The notes under the pieces are model-generated. The model was given only the letters and a program-made list of their open reading frames with translations. It was not told the origin of the DNA and ran no database searches. Shown here one piece after another: positions 17,906 through 29,146 of a stretch of 64,000 nucleotides of DNA (position 1 is its first letter; each line of letters starts with the position of its first letter). The position numbers and the translations under genes are program-made. Source of the stretch: Sinohyriopsis cumingii (taxonomy: Eukaryota > Mollusca > Bivalvia > Unionida > Unionidae); contig CM068839.1 of NCBI GenBank assembly GCA_028554795.2, positions 12,675,220 to 12,739,219 on the forward strand, written 5' to 3'.

Positions 17906-20140
17906 TTTGAAATAAGTACGGGCTAGCGTTTTGGTGAGTACTTAACATCCATGGCTGTCTTGCTGAGCACCTTTTTCCTCCTTTACCACGCTCGGACAGA
18001 AAAATGAGTGTGTGGTGAGACAATTCCCACTCATGTTTAAAGCCTTTCAGCCAGGTTGTTAAGGACTAGTTAGTCCTACACCTGATTGGCTAAATTTAAA
18101 AGTAGTCTGTGAGTACATAAAAACCTGGGGGATGAGGCTCTCTTTCCTTCCCCAGGAGTAATTAAAAATCACGCGGTGCGTTATTAAACCAGTGATACAT
18201 GCTCCATTAGAGCGAAAATCACTTTAATTCAAGTAAGCAAGCAAGCAAGTTCGGGTACCGTCTCTAGCACTCTTGATGACACCAACTGTCTGGGTTATTT
18301 TCTTTCTTGCAAGCCCCTATGTTCCACTTCTGTTTGTGATAATAACTTGTGATACTTCACATTTTCTAAAGTGGAAATCTTTACAAGCCGTACAAAATAC
18401 AAAACTTATATGACTTTGGCTTTTGACACTTGCACAGACTCTTCACTTTATAAGTGTCACGAGAAAATTGTATATCCCATTTTTACCATTTTCAAAAACA
18501 CGCACACACTTGCAGCTTGACCAGAAATATGTACATCTTGTTTTGTGGATAAGTCACAGACAAGTCCAAGCATATATAGGTGGTTATGAACGTTAGGAAT
18601 ATCCCCTCATTTTTTCAGAAATATCAAAGCTTGTATGTACATTTTCCCTTTTCCACTTTATATTAGTGCTTAGATTTGTTCCAAAAAAAAAAAGAAAAAA
18701 GAAACGAAACAATTTTGAAGAAAAAGAAACAACTGAATTTTGAATTCAGGTTTCTCTCTGTTTATAATTTTTTTCAAGTTGATGGTGCATGACAGAGTAC
18801 ATTCGCCTACCTTTCCAAAGTGAGAGGCATTTCTTCACATGTCATTGCCTTTGTTAAATTCGGTTTCATTGGTTAGTTATCGTTAATCTTTAATTTTTTT
18901 CATGCATTTCTTTTTGATAGAAGATTTAAGGCTTTCTATTGTTGTAACGGTATTTATGTTGTTTAGTCTGTTGATGAAATTATCTATAGCAAAGTGCTTA
19001 AGATTTTTCAGTTTCTTTTATTATTTCAAGCCCTACAAAAGGAGACCAAGTTTGTCTTCAAAGACGATTGAAACTCTAAATTACACGGGCGTGAAGGAAA
19101 ACATCGTTGTGTTTGATCTAATCATGCTTGCCGTATCTCTTTGTGTTTTAGAGGTCATATTTCTTCTTAAGTAAATACACGCATCAGTAGACAGACAGAT
19201 TGGGTCATCATCCTTGAGTTTCACTGTACTTTCGGTTCTTTACTTCATACAAGCCCCAAATTTATTAGTTTGAAAACGAAAAGATAACATGCCCCTCAGT
19301 ACTGTAACACGTCTGTTCTGACTCTACCGATGTGAGTGTGAGTGTTTATGTCGAATGTTTAAGTGAGATATAAAAAAATGGTCAGTTTGAAAACGCGAAC
19401 CAATACTGTGACGCTCAGTATTTTGATGTGGTAAGAGGAAATGGTACAACACACACAAAGAGGGCTTGTAAGTTCACATTTCAGTCTGTCTGCACTGTAA
19501 TGGTAACAACGCAAGAACATAGGGATTATTATGTCACATAGTCCTAGAACAAAACAATGCATCACCCGTTGTAAGCCATTTCATTGGCTATACTTATTTT
19601 CTTACCGCGTTCGCTTCGAATTGACTTGAGTAGCTATTCAGACAGTGACGAGAATGGCCATGCTTTACTGGGTCTATCCTATAGGCGATTTATATAAAAA
19701 AAATATTTTTAAAAATTAAACTAATGCACGAACATTCGTACCATGGGCGATCCCATGGAAATTGTGTCCGTCTTATTGCAAAATACATCAACATTTAATT
19801 TAACCGTGCAGATCGCTAGAACAAACCTCTGATAATATACATTTTGAAAAGTGTTGTGTGACACGGATCGCCATTATCGCTTGGTGTCTGCTTTCTTGTT
19901 CGAAAAGAGATCGTTTCGTCTTGACTATAAAAATTTAATTTGACTAAGTTTTACGCACTACTTGAACTCATACATTTACGTTGTAGGTGTAAGCCGTCTT
20001 TCTCAGTTTTCTGGAAGTTCCTTTTTGCGTTTCTCAGATATGATACTATTTTTTATGGACCGAACGAAATTTCTTTTGGCGTGAATCAGGACTCGTGGTT
20101 TTGTGGCATGATTGGAGAGCATTGATTAAAGCCCAGTTAT
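17906..20140. other. Interior of Polinton C without recognisable genes
   Basis: AT-rich. Around 18,105-18,215 there is a promoter/poly(A)-like stretch (ACATAAAAACCTGGGGGATG, AATTAAAAATC) ending in GCAAGCAAGCAAG at 18,237-18,250, which might be part of a solo LTR; no matching second copy is present. A 91-residue hydrophobic open frame at 18,902-19,174 has no supporting signal. I see nothing else. Confidence 0.4.
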
Positions 20141-20189
20141 GTCGTCTTCGAAATCGCTGACACGGATTTGAACTAACACTTCAGGTTTT

Positions 20190-20750
20190 GTGTGAGGCGA
20201 TACGGTACATCATTGCTTTTTACTTCCTCAATGAAATCGTTTCATCTTATTGCAAAATTACATTTGACTAGGTTTCATACGCAGCAGGTCCCTGTATATA
20301 AGGAGAGTATCTTAGCGTCAGAGTATTCATTCCGCTCTCAAACGATCAAGAAGATGGAAGAGTCAGCACAGATCGACCTGCTGGTCAAATATTTGCTAAA
20401 AGTCATACGAAAGCATAATTCACATGCGAAAGTGGCAACAAAACTTACTCTTTTGATCGTTGATTTGATGAGAGTCATACGAAAGTGTGTAAGTGCTAAT
20501 GAAGTTTGCTATATCTGCAAAGGTAAATGGGTATTTGTCTCCAGAATACCTGCTTCGTCTAAGAAAGAGAAACAAAAGTCAAGATACCTAATATCGTTGT
20601 CAGGAGAAAGGACACTGGAATTCAGAGTGCCCTACGAGAAAAGAGAAGAAACAAAAAACAAGACGAAACAGAGAAGAGGGATTCAGAAGAAGAAGAAATT
20701 GAAGATGATGAAGAACTTGTACCAGTAAAGACATGGAAATGGAAAAATTG
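20190..20750 (+). pseudogene. Decayed copy of the zinc-knuckle gene and promoter
   Basis: Matches 13,700-14,370 of Polinton B. It keeps TGTATATAAGGAGAG (TATA), an ATGGAAGAGTC start context at 20,354 and the E/K-rich tail, and upstream the end of the divergent partner gene. This is a fossil in Polinton C. Confidence 0.6.
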
Positions 20751-20956
20751 ACAATGTGAGCCGATGCGTTGGCCCTGATGTGAAATTTCATACTACCTTC
20801 TAAAAGAGAATAGACCAGAAAGAAAACGTAAGTGTCTCTTGGTCTTGACATTGTATAATAAGGATGGCGTGTTTTGTTTTTACTCACACTTTATGAAATT
20901 GTGCTCTTTCACCTCTCTCTATCCCTCTGGATCATGTTTTAGTTAGAATTGAAATG

Positions 20957-20985
20957 GAAGGATGTTTTCCTTCACGCACGCTCTT
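20957..20985 (+). promoter_or_regulatory. Remnant of cassette promoter module
   Basis: GGATGTTTTCCTTCACGCAC resembles the module before cassettes 1-3 of Polinton A. No gene follows. It shows that C descends from the same Polinton group. Confidence 0.45.
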
Positions 20986-21184
20986 TAGGCATGCAAGTCG
21001 GTAAACAATAGTCAGTCTATTCATCCATCATTTTGTGTCTTGATGTTTCCTAAATCACACACTGATGCCATAAAATAACGGGTTAAATGGGTTTTGTAGT
21101 GTTGGGAGTGGGGGTGGGTAGGGGTGTAGGTGTTTGGCAGAGTTGGTCATTGCAGGTGAGGGCTTAGGTGCTTTCAAAAAACTT

Positions 21185-21960
21185 TTTCTTCTTCACTCTG
21201 TGTTGATAGTATATTTGGGGTTTGTATGCGTTCGCGTACGTTTGTGTGGATAGTTTATTTGGGGTTTGTATTATCTCCCTTCTGTGTTGATAGTATATTT
21301 GGGGTTTGTTTTTGCCTCTTCCCTCTGTGTCTGTGTATGTGTGTGTGTGTGTGTGTGTGTTTGTTCGCGTACGTTGTGTAGATCGTATATTTGGTTGTTT
21401 TTTTTTTCTTCTTCCTCCCGAGTGTGGATAGCATATTTGGGGTTTGTATGCGTTAGCGACATTGTGTGAATAGTATATTTGGGGTTTGTATGCGTTCGCG
21501 TACGTTTGTGTGGATAGTTTTTTTGGGGTTTGTATTATCTCCCTTCTGTGTTGATAGTATATTTGGGGTTTGTTTTTGACTCTTCCCTGTGTGTGTGTGT
21601 GTATGTGTGTGTGTGTGTGTTTGTTCGCGTACGTTGTGTAGATCGTATATTTGGTTGTTTTTTTCTTATTCCTCCCGAGTGTGGATAGCATATTTGGGGT
21701 TTGTATGCGTTCGCGTACGTTTGTGTGGATAGTTTATTTGGGGTTTGTATTATCTCCCTTCTGTGTTGATAGTATATTTGGGGTTTGTATGCGTTCGCGT
21801 ACGTTTGTGTGGATAGTTTATTTGGGGTTTGTATTATCTCCCTTCTGTGTTGATAGTATATTTGTGGTTTGTATGCGTTCGCGTACGTTTGTGTGGATAG
21901 TTTATTTGGGGTTTGTATTATCTCCCTTCTGTGTTGATAGTATATTTGGGGTTTGTTTTT
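21185..21960. repeat. Expanded subterminal array of Polinton C, right side
   Basis: Units of 85 bp (TGTATGCGTTCGCGTACGTT, then GTGTGGATAGTTTATTTGGGG, then TTATCTCCCTTCTGTGTTG) repeat at 21,487, 21,703, 21,788 and 21,872, mixed with (GT)n tracts. The left side has fewer units, so the array grew on this side only. Confidence 0.7.
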
Positions 21961-22233
21961 TCCTCTTCCCTCTGTGTGTGAGTGTGTGTGTGTGTATGTG
22001 TGTGTGTGTGTGTATGTTCGCGTACGTTGTGTAGATCGTATATTTGGTTGTTTTTTCTTCTTCCTCCCGAGTGTGGATAGCATATTTGGGGTTTGTATGC
22101 GTTAGCGACGTTGTGTGAATAGTATATTTGGGGTTTGTATGCGTTCGCGTACGTTTGTGTTGATAGTTTATTTGGGGTTTGTGTTATCTTCTTCTGTATT
22201 GATAGTATATTTGGGGTTTGTTTTTTCCTCTTC

Positions 22234-22272
<39 letters not shown>

Positions 22273-22289
22273 ATGTCTGCGCGCGTACG

Positions 22290-22337
<48 letters not shown>

Positions 22338-23310
22338 TGGTCTCTGTTTGTCCCTATAAAAACTCACTTTATCCCTATCAGATACACTCTACCTATCTAC
22401 CTGCAGTAGCGTGTATTCAGGTCAGCCACTTGCAACACTGTTGACATTTATCCCCTAGTGTTCAGTACAGTGACGTCACTGACGCTGGAAATTTTGAGAC
22501 TATAAATATCGACTTGGGCATTTCCACATTTTGTAGCTATACATATATACTAGAATTCATAAACAGGAACGTCACTCAAGCTGAGGCTATAAAAAGATAG
22601 TGGGATTTTCCAAAGGAAAAACCCACAAGTTGGAGCTATAAATAGATAGTGGGATTTCATAGGAATTTCAGCTGATTATAGATACATAGGTATTTATTCA
22701 CGATCGTCACAGAAGTTGATATTGTAAGTAGTTACTAATTTTATCCATTTTAGTCTAAACCATTGTAACTTAATTTTCGGGGATATGTTTATTTTCCTTT
22801 AAATTCTGGGACAATTTCGTCATTTTAGCGTTACTTTTAGTCACATCCATTTTGTCGTTGAGCATTTCCTTGATTATAGCTATTTATAGCATCATTACAA
22901 TTATGCAAATTTTTGAACACCCCAGCAAGATTTCAGGTCTTGGTAATGCTTTATATATAAATCTCACGCTTGTACTAGTGTATGTATGTTTCTGTCTCTG
23001 TTGTGTTTGACCCTCTACCATCATTGTCCCTAGACAATCCCACCATGTTCAATTCCCCTGGACGCTATACAGACCCACCATGTTCAATTTCCATATGTTC
23101 AATTCCCCTTGTCCCTAGACAGACCCAAACTCTATTCCCATGTTAATTTCCCCTTGTCGCTAGACAGACCCAAACTCTATGTTAAATTCCCATTGTCCCT
23201 AGAGTTGCCCACGATTTTTCTCCATGTTAAATTTCCCTTGACGCTAGAGTTGCCCAAGGGGTCTTGTAATGCTAATTCCCATTGACGGTAAAGTGGCCCA
23301 CTTAACTACT
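21960..23310. repeat. Right terminal inverted repeat of Polinton C
   Basis: Reverse complement of 16,120-17,430, including (GT)n tracts at 22,235-22,335 and the block repeats from 23,000. It ends GTGGCCCACTTAACTACT. Confidence 0.85.
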
Positions 23311-23336
23311 TCCCTATAGTGGCACACTTCACTACT
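23311..23336. repeat. Target duplication of C (right copy) and last bases of Polinton B
   Basis: TCCCTA (23,311-23,316) followed by TAGTGGCACACTTCACTACT, which completes B's interrupted terminal block. The next six bases, CCCGTA, are the putative right target duplication of B. Confidence 0.65.
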
Positions 23337-23524
23337 CCCGTACCGTGACGTCACCTACCCTGTTCCATTCCTATTGTCCTTTATACAACAACAATCCCAC
23401 TATCCTTTGACGATATACAGGCCCAATATTCCCCGTGTTCAATTTCCCTTGAGGCTAGAGTGTCGGGGGGGGGGGGGCTGTAATGTATTTTCCCATTGAG
23501 GCTAGAGTATCCCACTTCACTACT
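23337..23524. mobile_element. Right terminus of a fourth Polinton (D)
   Basis: Contains the same block pattern (CCGTGTTCAATTTCCCTTG, AGGCTAGAG, then CCCATTGAGGCTAGAG) and ends CCCACTTCACTACT, like A, B and C. A run of 13 G lies at 23,465-23,477. It could instead be an extra repeat of B's own end. Any other D sequence lies left of the window. Confidence 0.5.
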
Positions 23525-25325
23525 CTTGGTGTTATAAGTTATGTAATTCAGTCAGTGCCATTATGGAAAAGCAGATATTATTTTTACTAGACAGTTTGTC
23601 TCATAAACTTTTAGTAATGTTCTTTCCCATGACCCGATAGAGAGAAAGAACAGAAGAAGAAGTTCGTGCTCTCTTGAAAGATGTATCACATGACGGTGTA
23701 GATATGGCTACATCTGGGGAATTTGACAAGCGAAGGTACGGGATTCTGTAATGATACAATCCTCTTTGAGATTATGACGAACGGTCTGATTTTATTGAAA
23801 TACTCAACATATAAAATTACATTCCAATATCAATCTAAATAAACTTAAATTATGGATATAAGATATACATATAAAACTACGATATTCCTTCACTTACCAA
23901 CATCATGCATCTGTATAATTTCTGCCTTTTAGAATCTATACAGATAATTAAATGTCGAACAAATTCACAATAGCTAAAGAATCTAAAATTCAGTATTTCA
24001 GACTAATGCCGGAATCATTTAGTAGAAATATATTTTACTGAATTCAGTCTAAAATGTCAACATATTAAACTCTATTATTTAAAGAGTATTTTATTTCTAA
24101 ATTAACTATTACTGAGTATGAAGTTGGTAGCGAACGTCGTTTTTTTTTAAAACTATAATCAATAATATAATTACACGTGAATATACGTATAACAATTCAA
24201 CTTTCCAATACAATATATTAAAAAATAGTAAAGAAATGTTAAAATTATCCAATGTTGCTACGTACCGATTTTAGATTAACATCTTAACACTAAAAATCCC
24301 TATACTATATTTTTTACAAAAAAAAGCTGTACATAAACGGTATCTTATCTGTAACGATACAATCCCTTTTGAGATTCCGACGAGCGAATTCGTCAACAAA
24401 TCTCCTCGCCTTTTATACAGATATGGTCATATATCTGGTTCTTGAGTTACGCCAAAATCTCAAAGTGAGGCTTCATCGTCTCTTACAGACTATCGTCTGG
24501 GTCTATGTATGTCATTAGACAGACAATGTATGCCTCATCAGAGCGCGGAGCTTATAGCTTAGTCAGTCAGAAAATTTTAGGAATCCGCTAACTCAGCAAC
24601 TTATACAACTTACCAAGTGTAGTTTATTGCTGACTTACGATACATGGGAAATGTATAGTGCAAGAGAGTTTTGCCTTTTTGCTCATAAGTGCGCAATCTT
24701 TATTAAGTAGTATATAATTGTAATACCGAAATTAATAAACTTAATCTCAATATATTTTAATAGAAAATTACTTTCAATATAATTTAATGAAAAATTACTT
24801 TTAATGCAATTGAGAGAAAATTTCAGTCTTATTACTTTTACTTAAAAAAATTCTGTCCTAATATTATCATTTGCCTACAAGATGTACAGATTATTTTGTG
24901 ATAGTTATAAAAGCAGACTGGAAAGGTTCAACTGAGGAAAATTGCACACATTTCTTTCCTGGATAAGTTTTGTTGCCAATCTGGAATGTTTTCAAAATAG
25001 GCGAAGAGCTTTCAAGAATAACAAGAGATAGAACCATGTTTGTGATGATGTCAATATGAAAAATTTACTTTCGAATGCTAAAGTAATTAGCTATATTTTT
25101 ATTAAAAATTGACGCTTGCCAATTCTATTCAATTAAACTAATTATTCATTAGAAATTTGTATGGGAAATAAACATAAACGAATGAAAAGCCGAACACGTA
25201 CTTTACAAAAGATACAATCCTTTCTACAATTTACATCACACACATAGCACTTTTTCTTCGTCCATGATTACCGTGAACAAGTGGGATGGCTACTGAGTCG
25301 TATATTTATATTGCCTGATGCAATT

Positions 25326-25375
<50 letters not shown>

Positions 25376-26444
25376 AATGAATGAGCAAGTTCATAATAGA
25401 TTAAAGCCGCAAAGCCGATGCGTGCAGAAACTTGTAATTGAAATTTAATAAAATGTACTAGATATATTGGAAATAATAAAATAGTGCAACATAATTCCTT
25501 GGCTAATCATCATCAACAACAACCAATAAAAATTTTTAAAAATCTTGTTAAATTTCAACTGAATGTTGAAAGCAGCATTTTATTTAGTTATGAAAATTAT
25601 AAACTTTCACTCAAGATTATGTTCTATATTACGCACAACGCTGATAATATCATTAACTATCCTTATTTAAAAAATCACCTCAAATCAAAATAAATCATTT
25701 CCATTTTTTTTTCCACTTCTGTAAAGTGTTTATACTATACAAAAGTTCGGTAATGACTATTATTTCATTGCTTATCATTTTCATTTGCATAATTTTATCC
25801 ACAAGAAACCTCAAAATAAATATATTCAGACTATAATTCATAACTTAAAAAGGTATTTCTTAATATATACTTCGGAGCGGGACCATCAGATAGTTCAATG
25901 TATTGGCCTATTTCCACTGCGTATATATATCATTCGAAACACATTTTCAATTAAGTATTTAATATAAAAATTACAAATTAAATAATTCTCCTTAGTTCGA
26001 AATAAAGACCATTAAATAAAATTTACTAACTTCTGAAATCTCCATTGCGTAGAATGATTTTCATTGCGTTGCAGGTCGGTCACATTTAAGTACAAAAAAT
26101 TGAGTTAATTTGCACTATATTTTAAAAAAAGTATTGATTTTTATGTTTGAATGTTAGTTTATCACCACAAATCATATTTAGTTAAAATAATAACAAAACA
26201 GTGTTAATCTACAATTTTGTAATTTTCGTTGCGTTCCATTTAAAACAAAATTTGTATTGCGTATTCTACCGGCAGAAAACGCCACTTGTTAGCTAGCTTG
26301 TTGAATTGATTTTTATTAATATGCCTTTAAATTTGTTGAATAATATTGTGATGTTTTGTTTGTTTTTACATTTCCACTACTTTGTTATTTTTTAATATGT
26401 AATGACATTATTCACATTTTCAATGATATGCTTGACCATGGTCA
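23525..26444. other. Gene-free AT-rich stretch between Polintons and VAC14
   Basis: A 45-bp direct repeat (TCTGTAATGATACAATCC type) lies at 23,738-23,785 and 24,346-24,390. An imperfect palindrome around 24,480-24,545 has AGACGATAGTCT-like halves. A (CT)n microsatellite is at 25,327-25,372. No exon-like frame or RNA gene is seen. Confidence 0.5.
25327..25372. repeat. (CT)n microsatellite
   Basis: Pure CT dinucleotide run of about 23 units. Confidence 0.95.
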
Positions 26445-26594
26445 ATAAGTCACGTGAGACTTAAAATGGCGGCTTTCACGTGAATGCAGTCGGCATTTCT
26501 TTAAAGATATATTTTCATTTTAACGTGACTATTACATGAGTACCCTTCTGTTTAAACAGTACAACATACCATTAGTATAAAAAATTCGCCCATC
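26445..26594 (+). promoter_or_regulatory. VAC14 promoter / 5' leader region
   Basis: Two TCACGTGA boxes lie at 26,450-26,457 and 26,476-26,483. The first reads GTCACGTGAG, one base from the CLEAR element GTCACGTGAC bound by TFEB-type factors at lysosomal genes. Between them AAAATGGCGGC (26,463-26,473) fits the YY1/initiator motif common at housekeeping promoters. If transcription starts upstream of that site, short upstream frames begin at 26,466 (five codons) and 26,484 (six codons) before the main ATG. No TATA box at a fitting distance is evident. Confidence 0.5.
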
Positions 26595-26695
26595 ATGACG
26601 GATAAAGACTATGCTCCGCTAACGACTGCATGTGTTCGATCATTGAATGATAAATTGTACGAGAAAAGAAAAGTCGCGGCTCTCGATATTGAAAG
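26595..26695 (+). CDS. VAC14: VAC14 exon 1
   Basis: Encodes residues 1-33 plus two bases of Arg34. The ATG is in context CATCATGA and gives the family N-terminus (human [27 protein letters not shown]). Donor GAAAG|GTAGT. Phase 2. Confidence 0.95.
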
Positions 26696-27918
26696 GTAGT
26701 ATAATATGAACTGCCTGATACAATTTAAAAATGACATCCATGTTTGCACCACGTGAACTTGATTCTAATGTCTTTGTTTGTATGATTATTTTGTATTAGT
26801 TTATATTAAAATAAAAATCACTGGGGATGACTTTTCGCAGGGTGGGTGGGTTGTTTTTCAAAATCAAGGGACATAACTCTGCATCTGTATTCTCTTACCG
26901 CTTAACAGCAGTGTCCTGCTTTTATGGTATATATTCAGATAAATTTCAAGATATTGGAATCCAAAGAACCTAATAGAAGAAAAGATGGAGACACTTTTTC
27001 TATAAGCAGCACATGATTCTTCTGAATTAAATTTTGTGTATATTAACATTATGAACATAGTAAGCCATGATCTGTCAACCAGGTCCAAGTTATCTAAATA
27101 TATTCTGTAATTTCAAAGAACCCTCAGGGTGCGTACAAAGCCTCAGCTTTTTAGTTTCACTTGGTCATTTTAGACATTGAAATTACCAGTGAGTTTTGCC
27201 TCAAATGTGTTGCATATTTTAAGTTATTGGTGTTATTGTGTGAAACTAGAGAAACAGTATAGTTGAATAGTGCCAGTTCTTCAGGGTTTCTTATATGATT
27301 TTAAAACTTGCAGTTCTGGATTACTTCTGTTCAAAAGTTGCAGCTCCAGCCCTAAAAATATGAGTTCTGCAGTAACTCATAACATTTATACAGGTATTAA
27401 AAGTCAACAGATTGTTAATGTTCATTTGTTGTGAAATATTTAGTATTATAATAAAAGAATGAAAATTTAGAGCAGTGTTAAATGTGATTAATTGTGATCT
27501 TGTGACTACAACTATTCTCAGTGCCATTCTTTATGTGCAGATAGAATGAATCAATGAAAATATATATTTCTATTCAATATTATTTTATCTGATAGCTTAA
27601 TTCCATTTTCAGTATATAAAAAATTGCCATTACTCTGGAAGAAGGAAGAAAGGAACATATTCCATTCACTCTTTTTCTTTCATCTTTAAGCAACAGCATA
27701 TTAGATTCATGTTTTCTTAAAGAAGTTTTACCAAACTTCTCCACAGCAGATAAACCATGGCTGATAATATAGAAAGGGGATCATTGTAGGGGAAAATGAG
27801 GGGCATAACGGGGATGCATTACATCCAGAAATTGGTGTGACCTCTGAGACCCGATCACCCTCTTAAATTTTGTGACATATTGCAGATTTAATTATCCATG
27901 GCCCTTTGTTTTGATATA

Positions 27919-29146
27919 CAGTAGTCCCCATCTTGAACGGCCCCCTGACCAGCAGCCACCTGCTTCTTACCTCCAGAATCCCTTGGCACTGATGAGTTTG
28001 TATTCAAAAGTACCCCTCTAGAATGGCCACTCCTCTAACATGACCAGCGGCCAGCATATTAGCACAAAAGTGTAAATGTTCCCCTCACAAGTGGCCACTT
28101 TTTATTTCAAATGTGTCCAGAACCAATAATTAAAACTCATTTTGTGACGTAAGGTAAGTAATCAGATTATCTCTGCCGTTAATACATGTCTCCCAATGTC
28201 TGGATTCCATTACTGAAAAAAGTGTTGACTAAAGTACATGTAAGATTAATATTATGTATTAAAAGCCAACATTTACAGGAAATGGGCTCAACAATGTTAT
28301 GACAGAGTTTTGGGCTTCACACATCTGTTGATTTCTCTTTCATGATTACAACCGGATGTAATTGTCAAGATCATTTCATGGTCAGCTTAGGCTAAAAATA
28401 GATTTTGTGCATTAACACACACAGAGAAATTAACCTTGAACAAAATAGGGTACCAGACAAAGACCGAAAAATCATATGACAATACATTTATTGCTTCCTT
28501 TATGAAGAAGGCATGTCGTCCCTCTACAGAAGTTTCATCTGCATTATTAAATGACATGCAGTTAACAACATACGAATATATCATTACCAAACATTAACAT
28601 GTCATCATGTAAACAGAGACGTATTATTTTAGAAGAAAGTCAGTTATTCTACTCGACGACATTGAGTGGGGTGGGGAGGTGGACTTGCTGAACAATTTTA
28701 TGTAGAACAGACTTGAATAAAACAATTTTATGTTAAAAAGTCTTGAATAAACAACATTGTAACCAATAAAGAGATTATTCAGCAGCAGTGGGAAAATGGA
28801 GTAAATGGAAAGAGAATTATGTATGTACTAAGATTTAAATGTTTTTGAATGGTTTTGCAATGTGCATGACAACAGTACCCGCTCGCATATCATGCTTACG
28901 TCAAGAATAAGAACTATTAATGTATATTCATTTGGAATAAGTCTATTATTATGACAAGAAGAACTTTTTAATAATTAATGTTACTTTTAAATGAAGATAT
29001 TAAATGCTTTGAAGTATGTAGCTTTCTTACTACGTACATTATATTTACTTCTCACAAAACTTTAACCCCCATCTGAAAAGGCCACCCATCTTGTAAGGCC
29101 ACTTTCCCGGTGCAGAAGGGGTGGTGGTATAAGAGGGGAACCAGTG
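27919..29146. mobile_element. pogo/Tigger-like DNA transposon, non-coding copy
   Basis: Left end TA|CAGTAGTCCCCATCTT and right end GAGGGGAACCAGTG|TA form short imperfect inverted repeats flanked by TA, as in pogo/Tigger elements of the Tc1/mariner group. The inside has GGCCACT...GGCCAGC stretches near both ends and no transposase frame. Length 1.2 kb, well decayed. Confidence 0.6.

Larger units (their letters stand above)
16120..23310. mobile_element. Polinton C, gene-poor derivative with complete ends
   Basis: The element is 7,191 bp long, starts AGTAGTTAAGTGGGCCAC and ends with the exact reverse complement, and is flanked by TCCCTA on both sides. Long inverted repeats of about 1.3 kb (16,120-17,430 and 21,960-23,310) look almost identical by eye, so the insertion is probably recent. 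The inside holds only remnants: a stem-loop relic, a short integrase fragment, a zinc-knuckle gene copy and a promoter remnant. It is heavily broken inside and whole at the ends, so it could only have moved with proteins from another Polinton. Confidence 0.85.
9843..23336 (-). mobile_element. Polinton B, interrupted by A (left) and C (right)
   Basis: Visible parts are 9,843-16,119 and the last 26 bp at 23,311-23,336. It holds the protein-primed polymerase, an upstream partner gene, a zinc-knuckle gene, and a divergent pair of short genes with histone-type 3' ends, then a repeat-block terminal region. Its left portion lies beyond Polinton A, outside the window. The right end ACTACT at 23,336 is followed by CCCGTA, the putative target duplication. 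It is broken: besides the two insertions I see about three further breaks. It is older than A and C because both lie in it. Confidence 0.7.

Noticed and set aside
18902-19174. 91-residue hydrophobic protein in Polinton C
   Set aside because: AT-rich sequence easily gives hydrophobic frames; no TATA, stem-loop or relative in A or B.
21164-22444. Long open frames with His/Thr or Cys/Val runs
   Set aside because: They come from (GT)n/(AC)n and 85-bp repeats in the Polinton C terminal repeats, and occur on both strands.
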